This document shows, in pieces, positions 8,701-15,780 of a DNA stretch of 64,000 nucleotides. The DNA lies in contig VRVR01000055.1 in the NCBI GenBank assembly GCA_009859145.1, positions 84,062 to 148,061 of the forward strand, written 5' to 3'. How positions within the stretch are numbered: the stretch's first letter is position 1; each line of letters begins with the position of its first letter. A model generated the notes under the pieces. That model was given only the letters and a program-made list of their open reading frames with translations. It was not told where the DNA came from and searched no databases. Origin of the DNA: Andalucia godoyi. Lineage: Eukaryota; Discoba; Jakobea; Jakobida; Andaluciidae. The position numbers were made by a program, and so were the translations under genes.

Positions 8701-10108
8701 GTGTCCCGAAAATGCGGATTGTTCCCTGACGTTTGACAGGGACTCACAGTTCCTGGATATGGAGAAGGCATACATGTCCAGCGGCAACATCGTTGCGCAA
8801 CCGGGCTTCTACGCATCGCCACCTGTGACCTACAAGGAGATGGCAAACAACCAGGCGTACCCCACTGCGATTGAGATTTGCGATCAGGCAGGCACTCCGT
8901 TGACCCCGTGCCAGGCCGATACCAGTCGGAGGTGCATTTCTGGGTATGAAGGCAGACTGTGCGCACGGTGCACTTCCGGTTACTTTCGTGCTGGCGATCG
9001 ATGTCACGAATGTCCGGATGATATTGTCATCTATGGAATCGTTTTGGTCATTGTCGCCATCTGCATCGTTGCGTGGGCGTTCTTCGTTGGCCCTTCATCC
9101 TCCGGTGCTGTCAAGATTCTCGTCTTCTTCTGGCAATCGTTTCTGTTCATTCGAGCTCCGATGCCCACCAATCTGTATCTGTTCACTCACAATACGTCGT
9201 CTTCGACAACGCTGAGCTTTGCGGGACCTGAGTGCGTGTTTGCAAACTGGGGATACCGTGCGCAGTACATCTTCTCCGTCGTTGCGCCCTTTGGTGCCTT
9301 GGCGATCGTGGGACTCATTTGGGTTCTTGGTCGCATATGTGGAGTGCCTCCGTCGCAACGGACTGCGTGGCTGGATCGATGCCGCCGAGCAGGCATCTTC
9401 TTGTTCTTGCTGTTGTACATGCCCGCCGTGTCTGCGGTCTTTGCACCTCTGTCATGCACAAAGGATCCTGGGAATGGAGAACGGTACATCCAGTTCAATC
9501 CAGCAGAACGCTGCTCATCCGCTCTTCAGGCGAACTCGTGGGTGCTGCTGCTGGTGTACTGCTTTGGCGTGCCCGGGTTCTTTGGCTACCGATTGTGGAA
9601 GACAAGGGTTCTGTGGTCCAGTTCTGGCAGTGACCCGCGAGCTCGTTATGTGTACGGGATACTGGTTGGATCGTTTCGGGAGGGACGTTTGTGGTGGGAA
9701 TTTGTTGTCACCATGCGCCGCATCGTTCTGGTTGCTGCGTACGTGTTGATCCCTCGATTGTCGGAGTATCTCACCCTGCTTGTGGTGCTCTTGTTTGTTT
9801 CGGCGTCGGGCGCGCAGGCAGTTGCTGTTCCGTACGGACGGAGCATTGACAACTGGGCCGAGATCGTGTCGCTCGGGCTTCTGCTGGTGAACTTGGTTTG
9901 CTCGGTCCAGTCACAGGTGCTTGGCGTATATGATGTCGATGACGCGGGTACGCTCGTCTTTGTGCTGAACATCTTGTTTTCTGCAACCCTCGTAGCGATG
10001 CTTCTTCACACGTGGCTGCGCAAGTTTCAAAGATTCCGTCAGCGAATCAGCGGCAAGTCGAACCTGGCAGCCTCCCTCTTAAACGACGAATCCGCCGAGT
10101 CTTTGTAA
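5741..10108 (+). CDS. LRR-EGF-multispan receptor-like protein (no kinase)
   Basis: The protein is 1,455 residues from the ATG at 5741, chosen because it begins a signal peptide (MKQALLFTFILCLLYVLGL) followed by the family motif RIGLL. A longer in-frame start at 5588 would bury this signal. After a Cys cap there are more than 20 plant-type LRRs (xLxGxIPxSLGNLSxL). Two EGF-like Cys motifs follow: CVCRLGYFGKPPNCSTC (about residue 970) and GYEGRLCARCTSGYF (about 1070). From about 1094 there are about nine hydrophobic segments, including a conserved stretch LLLVNLVCSVQSQVLGV, then a short cytoplasmic tail. No kinase, TIR or death domain is visible. Likely role: surface receptor or channel-like sensor. 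The architecture recalls protist surface proteins with GCC2/GCC3 motifs and multispan C-termini; function is unknown. Confidence 0.88.
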   Translation: MKQALLFTFILCLLYVLGLVFGQNRSAAIHSFRGRIGLLSPAIAGPVKLKVAAQLSCSLSTDAEPNACILARTVWNSSWWEGVVQLLDSATIRLVEDSVIGHVHGLLDSMATMHNVAVNDGNAVDVPNHTFPEVPMATQSTAKPRYRARSRRSTAAGYESVLPKASQRRMDTASRRTPWKDVSQKWRINNEHPLRKNRKFEVVRMDAREHVALSAPSYEPDCKVLMDLYDFTSGPQWSPFNWGSPLPSNFSTACCSLNLGGIFCEPGTGRVLEILLSSNGLVGTIPPSLGNLAQLEELWLDGNSLTGAIPSSLGNLSSLEVLVLFLNQLTGSIPESLGNLSSLVAMDLDSNSLTGEIPNSIGKLVKLTFLALFSNQLTGRIPSSLGNLKGLQSLQLAENRLTGSIPNWIGGLLNLQDLRFEANDLSGSIPDSLGNLSELQVLVLVGNRFTGPIPASLGSLSSLKTLELCPNGLTGSIPSTFSRLTALQRLQFDSCGLTGQVPDLFRSMSDLELLTLSTNNFEGKLPDSLQFLQDLRYLDVSANNFDGPIPSFIGQLGQLQTLDLHGNKFSGPIPVSIGNLSQLHYLDLHSNHFESAIPDIIGSLSQLLTLDLSSNNLVGTIPSSIGSLTLLTSLSLHANLLQGFLPDSLGNLADLQFLDLSVNNISGSFSCFSLPPNIQSLNLQNNQLFGAIPQCICNVQSLSFLYLGVNHFSAFPDCSTPSLSLLDLSSNNISFFPFDRIVEFQSLKSLDLSNNVLHGKFPLNVFLGGLRLSSLSLAYNNYEDALPIYGCSFWNGDQVMTVNGSTGLEVVDLSGNTITGIPGLYDVTTGKPCGFPGYPSLSVLSLQHVAAPSLFPGSVVNLAGSQGFFPYPSFSLLDISRIAPGLVSVDVSHNDLDAHLDYALSLPLLVALDLSHNRIARLSSLPEADKRRFSYDPTTFYAYSVQMTCLQALVDGDTQFQADPSFFDYENCVCRLGYFGKPPNCSTCPENADCSLTFDRDSQFLDMEKAYMSSGNIVAQPGFYASPPVTYKEMANNQAYPTAIEICDQAGTPLTPCQADTSRRCISGYEGRLCARCTSGYFRAGDRCHECPDDIVIYGIVLVIVAICIVAWAFFVGPSSSGAVKILVFFWQSFLFIRAPMPTNLYLFTHNTSSSTTLSFAGPECVFANWGYRAQYIFSVVAPFGALAIVGLIWVLGRICGVPPSQRTAWLDRCRRAGIFLFLLLYMPAVSAVFAPLSCTKDPGNGERYIQFNPAERCSSALQANSWVLLLVYCFGVPGFFGYRLWKTRVLWSSSGSDPRARYVYGILVGSFREGRLWWEFVVTMRRIVLVAAYVLIPRLSEYLTLLVVLLFVSASGAQAVAVPYGRSIDNWAEIVSLGLLLVNLVCSVQSQVLGVYDVDDAGTLVFVLNILFSATLVAMLLHTWLRKFQRFRQRISGKSNLAASLLNDESAESL

Positions 10109-10486
10109 ACGTGTTTACGCTTTTGAGCGATCTTCTGTTGTACCAGCGGCGAGCGTAGAGAAGCTACATTTCCGGACCTCGCGGAAGGTCAGAACAGAGG
10201 TGTGATATTTATTTGAGCTCAGTCGCCTTGGAATCCAAGTCCGGAGACGCCCAGTCATTGGCAATTTGACGTGTGTGCTTGTCAGATCCGTAATAGCGCT
10301 TTCAGCAAACTCTAAGAGAGCGTTCAAATACGGATCTCGTGAAAAACTAATCAGGCCGTGTTTTGTAACCATCGTTTCGTTGTCAATGTTCACTGAGTAT
10401 GAAAACTAAGCAACATGACCTAGAATCATGTAAAAATGCTGAAGCTGCTGCAGCACAACTTTCAACTGAGAAACCCACAATCCGCA
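10109..10486. other. Shared 3' region of two convergent receptor genes
   Basis: This is a 378-bp gap between two tail-to-tail receptor genes. No gene is supported; a 92-codon minus ORF begins at a non-ATG codon. The sequence should contain both polyadenylation sites. TGTAA overlaps the plus-strand stop codon. Confidence 0.5.
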
Positions 10487-13400
10487 TCAAAGTTCGGCAT
10501 CATCCGTCTGCAGCAATCGTTCCTGGAGGTTATCCAGCGATATCTGCCTATCTCGCTGTCGCCACCGAGCGGCAAATTGGAACAAGAGCATGCTAACAAT
10601 GGACAACGAAAACGCAACATTCAGCAGAAATACAATTGTACCGGCCCCAACAACATCTTGCACACCAAGGACTTGCGATTGAACGGAGCAGACCAGATTC
10701 ACAAGAAGCAGTCCCAGAGACGTGATCTCCACGGCGTTTTCGAGATTTCGACGATAGGGAGAGGCGACAGACTGCAAAATCGCCGCTATCACCAAAACGC
10801 CTGCGACCAGCATCGTGCGATGTTCGGACAATCGCGGAATCGTCACGTACGCGACCACGAAGAGGATACGACGAATGGTGATCACCAACTCCCACCACCT
10901 TCGGTTATCCTTGTAGGACCCAAAGAGAAGGGAATAGACGTACATCCGTCTCGTGTCTGGTTTCACATTCTTTGACAGAACGCCGCTTCGCCACACAAAG
11001 AAGGACAGAGAACCCGGAACAAGGATCGCATAGATCAAGAGAACACCCGAAGACACTGCTTGCATCAACGGTAAACACTGTTGGTCGGGATAGAACAGCA
11101 TGTACTTCTTTCCGTCCCCGGGATCCGTTGCGCAAGATAATGGAGCGAGAACGGTAGAGATTGCAGACATGAACAGAAAAACGTAAAGGAAAATGGCAGA
11201 ACGCCGACATCGGTCAATCCACAATTTCCATGCTGATCTTGGCAGTCTTCTGATAAAGATCCAGGCCATTCCAAACATCCACAGAAGACCAACAATCAGA
11301 ACAGCAAAGATGGGGGCAGTCACCGTGAACGTGTAATTCGTGTAGTAATCCCAATGTTTGAAAAAGCATTCTGGTCCAGCAACGCTCAGCATAGATGTGG
11401 TCGAAACGCTGTTGGAGAAAACATACAAGGACTGCGACATGGGGGCGCGAATGAAGAACAGAGCTTGCCAAAAGAACACAATAACTTTGACAAGGCCAGA
11501 AGACGAGGAACCAACAAAGAATGACCACAACAGTAAAGAAAGAGCGACAAGAAAAACGACAGCTGCAAAAATGATGAGACCTTCGGAACTCGGACATTCG
11601 ATGCATCTCTCACCGGCCCGAAAATTTCCAGGTGAACAGCCTGCGCATAATCTCCCCTCGTATCCTGCTTTGCATGGTCGATCTTGCGTTGCCTGGCAGG
11701 GTGTCAGATCGGTACCGGACTGTGCACAGATTTCAATGGACTTTGGATACGATTCGTTATTCATCATTTGGAGCCAGGTAACCGGAGGCGAAGCGTAGTA
11801 CCCAGGGTCGGCAAGGACGTTTCCGCTCTGCGCATACGCCAACGACATGTTTCCAAAAGGAATTTGCGCTTCATCTTGAAACGAGCATTCTGCATTGGCC
11901 ATGCATCTCTGGCAATTTGGTGGTTTGCCGTAATATCCCGATCGGCATACACAATTCTCGTAATCAAAGAAAGATGGATCGGCTTGAAAAATAAGATAAT
12001 GGTCGACAACAGATTGTAAGCAGGTCATATTCGTGCTATACGGATAGCTTGTCGACGGAACAAATGAGAACCGTTGCTGGTTGGTAATAGAAAGCATCCA
12101 TCTTCGAGCATGAGGATTGCTCCGGACGTCGAATTCCGACAACAGAGAAAGCGATAGCACGAAATCCAAATGCACAGATAGATCATTCGAGGAAACATCC
12201 AACGACACGAGACCGGGCAGGTACGGGAGGAAATCGAAAAAAGACAGTGGTGGAAAATTACAAAAAACATTCACAAGACCGTAAGGAGAATACGCAAAAC
12301 TCGGAAAGGTCGCACCAAAGGAGACGTTTTCAAGCTTCAAATCGGTCAAGGAGGGGTATCCCAATCCGACGCACATTTCACAATTCCTTGTGGAGTAGTC
12401 CACGACACCCGGCAGCCCAAGAATAACATTTCCAGAAAGATCGAGCGATTCAAGTCCTGAAATGCCATTGACAAGAACAATAGTATGGGTCTCATCAGGT
12501 ACCAAGTAATTGCAAGCGAAGATGGGAAATTCATCGACGAAGCTGTTGAAGGCAAGAGACAATGATCGAAGAGGAAGTCCGCCAAGGAAAACGTTGACAG
12601 GAAAAAGACTGCCTAGATGGTTATGACTCAAATCTAGCGAAGTCATTGACGAAAAGCTGGAAATCAGATCGAAAGGAAAGGAGGAGATTTGATTGTTCGA
12701 TAAATCCATCTGAATCACCGACGGAAGAGAACAATTCGGAAAGGATTGAAACATGTTGCTGCCCATATACACGAAAGTGAGATCACGCTGGGTGCAGAAG
12801 CAGTCCGGGATTGCTCCGGAAAGACCATTTCCTTGGAAATTCAATGAGGTAAGACTGGACCCAATCGAGTCGCATGAAATGGGTCCAGATAGTTGATTAT
12901 AGCTCAAATCCACAGACTGCAGTTTCGACAATTTCCCCAGAGAATCAGGAATCGGACCGGAGAGTTGATTGCTATGCAGATCCAAATAGAGCAAGTTCGA
13001 CAGACCACCGATTGTCGAAACAATTGGGCCGGAAAGCTGATTGGAGTTCAAATACAGTGTCTTCAATCGAGAATTCTTGTTCAGTGATGCCGGTAGTGTA
13101 CCATTCAACAAGTTGGACGATAAGTCCAAGTACTCAAGACGGGATAAATCACTCAAAGTGGACGGAAGGGGACCACTCAATTGATTGGATGACAAATCCA
13201 GATGCACAAGAGCAGAAAGCGAGCCCAAGGAAGAAGGAACTGAACCAGACAACTGGTTGGAATACAATTGCAATTCTTCAAGCAGCCTCAGATTTCCCAG
13301 TGATTCCGGAATAGTTCCGTTCAACAGATTAGAAGAGAGATCCATTGCAAGAAGCTGTGAAAGCATACCGAGTGATTCTGGTATGTCTCCAATAAGACGA

Positions 13401-15109
13401 TTCGAAGAAAGATACAGAGAAACCAATTGCGACAATAGGCGCAGGGAATTCGGAATTGATCCAGTTAATTGGTTTGCAGAAAGATCCAGTGTGTGAAGCT
13501 GTGATAAATTTCCAAGAGATTCGGGAATCTCGTCACTGAATTGATTCGACGACAGCGATAACAGCGTAAGTTGGCGTAAGCAACCAAGGGAATCCTGTAT
13601 CCGTCCACAGAGTTGATTGGAAGACAGGTCTACAAGCGTGAGTTTGAGCAAATTACCAAGCGATGAAGGAAGCTGTCCAGTCAGTTGATTCCGATGCAGA
13701 TACAGTTCTGTGAGATTCAACAAATTTCCGAGAGAGTGTGGAATCTCACCAGTCATATGATTGTCATACAGAGCAAGTATCTCAAGATGTGTTAGATTGC
13801 CTAATGATGCTGGAATTGGTCCAGTGAGATGATTGGCAAAGGCAATCAAAACACGAAGCTTGGAAAGCATTCCAAACGTCTCAGGAATGGATCCGGAAAA
13901 TTGATTAACGTATAATTCCAACACTTCGAGTTTGGACAAGCGACCCAGAGACGCTGGGATCTGACCAGTAAGTTGATTCCTTTGGAGCGAAAGTTCAACA
14001 AGCAAAGTTAAGTTGCTGATTGACGCGGGAATCTCTCCTGAAAGTTCATTTGAAGAAAGATCCAGCTGCAAAAGACGTGAAAGGTTACCCAGAGATGCTG
14101 GAACTGATCCACTGAACTGATTATCATGCAATAGCAGACTCGTGAGCTGCACCAGATTTCCGAGTGACACGGGAATCGATCCGTTCAAAAGGTTTGAATT
14201 CAACTCCAACTCTGACAAGTGGGACAGTTTTCCTAGAAAAACCGGAATAGGACCAGTAAAATTATTGAATGACAACACCAGCTTTCGAAGCTTCGACAAC
14301 AGTCCTAACGAAACAGGGATTCCTCCATGCAAGTTGTTATTCTGCAACTGGATATCGCGAAGATCCTCCAGTTGACTCAGTGACTCTGGAAGGGACCCGT
14401 CCAGCTGATTGGCGCTTAAATCAAGGCTCGTAATCCTTCCTGAAGCACTGTCACACGTAAATCCACCAAGACCCAGCGAGCAGCAATCTTTCGAAAAGTC
14501 CGAAGGCAACGGGTCGCCCCAGAACAACGGTCGCCAAGTGCGGCCACTGGTATTCGTATACAAATCAACGAGTACAGCACAGTCTGGCGCGTGAGAGACG
14601 GCATCGAACGAACGCGCTGGAGCTGACTGTACCGACTTTGAAAGTAGTCTCACAACGTTGTTTCTCATGTCGACAGAATGGACGAAACGTTGTGAACCAA
14701 CAGATTCCGATGCTGATTTGAGATAGGAATCAAAACCACTCGTCTTTGACGATTTCACAGAATATTGGGTGTTTGAAGAAGATTTCTCGTTCAGCGGAAT
14801 GGACAAATGATCAATCAATCCGAAAACGTGACCAAAGACACTATCTTCAAACAATTCAAAGGTTGCGGAGTTCAACTGCAACTGAAAAGCAGACCACCAG
14901 GTGATATTTCGAATGGTAGAATCAAGCACCGAACCAACAGAAACCGAGGGCGACGACGCATAGACCGGCGGCCCACCAAACACTTTCGTTTTAAGCGGTT
15001 TCAAAACATCTTGAGGAAGCAGTCCGATTCTTCCCGAGTACACTGGACCACACGCAACAAATTTGAACAAAACAAAGGCAAACACAACCAAGACTGATAG
15101 ACGCAGCAT
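10487..15109 (-). CDS. LRR-EGF-multispan receptor-like protein (no kinase)
   Basis: The protein has 1,540 residues from the ATG at 15109, with a signal peptide (MLRLSVLVVFAFVLFKFVAC) and the motif RIGLLPQ. After the Cys cap (DCCSLGLGGFTCD) a long LRR array spans about residues 225-900, more regular and longer than in the paralogue at 5741. EGF-like motifs lie at about 1055 (CVCRSGYYGKPPNC) and 1160 (GYEGRLCAGCSPGNF). About nine hydrophobic segments run from about 1180 to 1510, including RRWWELVITIRRILFVVAY and LLLVNLVCSVQSQVLGV. The membrane region is the best conserved part between paralogues, while LRR number varies. This suggests a fixed output module with an evolving ectodomain. A MITE lies about 190 bp upstream of the start and may affect its promoter (inference). 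Confidence 0.9.
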   Translation of the reverse strand: MLRLSVLVVFAFVLFKFVACGPVYSGRIGLLPQDVLKPLKTKVFGGPPVYASSPSVSVGSVLDSTIRNITWWSAFQLQLNSATFELFEDSVFGHVFGLIDHLSIPLNEKSSSNTQYSVKSSKTSGFDSYLKSASESVGSQRFVHSVDMRNNVVRLLSKSVQSAPARSFDAVSHAPDCAVLVDLYTNTSGRTWRPLFWGDPLPSDFSKDCCSLGLGGFTCDSASGRITSLDLSANQLDGSLPESLSQLEDLRDIQLQNNNLHGGIPVSLGLLSKLRKLVLSFNNFTGPIPVFLGKLSHLSELELNSNLLNGSIPVSLGNLVQLTSLLLHDNQFSGSVPASLGNLSRLLQLDLSSNELSGEIPASISNLTLLVELSLQRNQLTGQIPASLGRLSKLEVLELYVNQFSGSIPETFGMLSKLRVLIAFANHLTGPIPASLGNLTHLEILALYDNHMTGEIPHSLGNLLNLTELYLHRNQLTGQLPSSLGNLLKLTLVDLSSNQLCGRIQDSLGCLRQLTLLSLSSNQFSDEIPESLGNLSQLHTLDLSANQLTGSIPNSLRLLSQLVSLYLSSNRLIGDIPESLGMLSQLLAMDLSSNLLNGTIPESLGNLRLLEELQLYSNQLSGSVPSSLGSLSALVHLDLSSNQLSGPLPSTLSDLSRLEYLDLSSNLLNGTLPASLNKNSRLKTLYLNSNQLSGPIVSTIGGLSNLLYLDLHSNQLSGPIPDSLGKLSKLQSVDLSYNQLSGPISCDSIGSSLTSLNFQGNGLSGAIPDCFCTQRDLTFVYMGSNMFQSFPNCSLPSVIQMDLSNNQISSFPFDLISSFSSMTSLDLSHNHLGSLFPVNVFLGGLPLRSLSLAFNSFVDEFPIFACNYLVPDETHTIVLVNGISGLESLDLSGNVILGLPGVVDYSTRNCEMCVGLGYPSLTDLKLENVSFGATFPSFAYSPYGLVNVFCNFPPLSFFDFLPYLPGLVSLDVSSNDLSVHLDFVLSLSLLSEFDVRSNPHARRWMLSITNQQRFSFVPSTSYPYSTNMTCLQSVVDHYLIFQADPSFFDYENCVCRSGYYGKPPNCQRCMANAECSFQDEAQIPFGNMSLAYAQSGNVLADPGYYASPPVTWLQMMNNESYPKSIEICAQSGTDLTPCQATQDRPCKAGYEGRLCAGCSPGNFRAGERCIECPSSEGLIIFAAVVFLVALSLLLWSFFVGSSSSGLVKVIVFFWQALFFIRAPMSQSLYVFSNSVSTTSMLSVAGPECFFKHWDYYTNYTFTVTAPIFAVLIVGLLWMFGMAWIFIRRLPRSAWKLWIDRCRRSAIFLYVFLFMSAISTVLAPLSCATDPGDGKKYMLFYPDQQCLPLMQAVSSGVLLIYAILVPGSLSFFVWRSGVLSKNVKPDTRRMYVYSLLFGSYKDNRRWWELVITIRRILFVVAYVTIPRLSEHRTMLVAGVLVIAAILQSVASPYRRNLENAVEITSLGLLLVNLVCSVQSQVLGVQDVVGAGTIVFLLNVAFSLSIVSMLLFQFAARWRQRDRQISLDNLQERLLQTDDAEL

Positions 15110-15301
15110 GTTCGCTAATCGCTGTCAACACAAGAAAAGGAAACAATTTTGAAAGAATTTTGAGCAGCAAAACTGGTGGAGAAAAATGGAACGGCTGGGC
15201 ACCTGCGGAAAGGTCAGTTTGCCCAAGAGCTGAGCGAAAAACGACACCAGGATTCTGCTGATGCAGATTCGGGTTATTTGGATGGCGGAGTGTCCATCAT
15301 A

Positions 15302-15777
15302 GGGGTGTGCAATTTCCTAGCTTCCGATTGGTTGCACGAGTTAACATGGACCGAAAAATTAGTTACGGAAGTTAACTTTTCTTGAGATTTTCCGTTTTGG
15401 CAAAAGCATTTGGGTTACTTCACCGCCTCACTGATTATGACGTGGCACGACAGCGCTGCTTCACGAATATCGAATTTACTCTTCTTAAGGTTCCGAATAC
15501 CTAAAATCCACTTTCACATACACATCTTGGATGTCATTGAAAACCGGTTCATCCCAGCGGACTTTCAGACCCCAATTCACACAAGCCTCTTTCGTACGCG
15601 GATGTTCAACTTCCACGATTTCGATATTGTCCTTCCCAAAAATCTGCGCTTCTGCTAGATCTGCACCAAGAGAAGTTCGAAGATCGTTCAGAACCAGTCC
15701 TGACAGAGAATTGATTAGAGAAGTTAACTTCACCGAAAATTGACCAGGTTAACTGTAGTTGACAAATTGCACACCCC
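15302..15777. mobile_element. MITE-like non-autonomous element
   Basis: A perfect 14-bp inverted repeat (GGGGTGTGCAATTT at 15302, AAATTGCACACCCC ending at 15777) is flanked on both sides by TA (15300-15301 and 15778-15779). Imperfect inverted similarity extends about 80 bp inward and includes GAAGTTAACTT in both arms. Length is 476 bp. There is no transposase. An 82-codon minus ORF inside (15485-15733) has no recognisable domain and may be chance or captured sequence. TA duplication suggests mobilisation by a Tc1/mariner, pogo or related enzyme, but its ends do not match those of the autonomous elements in this window. Confidence 0.8.
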
Positions 15778-15780
15778 TAT

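Noticed and set aside
8220-8966. 248-codon minus ORF
   Set aside because: Antisense of the receptor at 5741; no domain and Cys/Arg-biased composition typical of shadows.
10115-10393. 92-codon minus ORF after the receptor gene
   Set aside because: It starts at a non-ATG codon and has no recognisable features.
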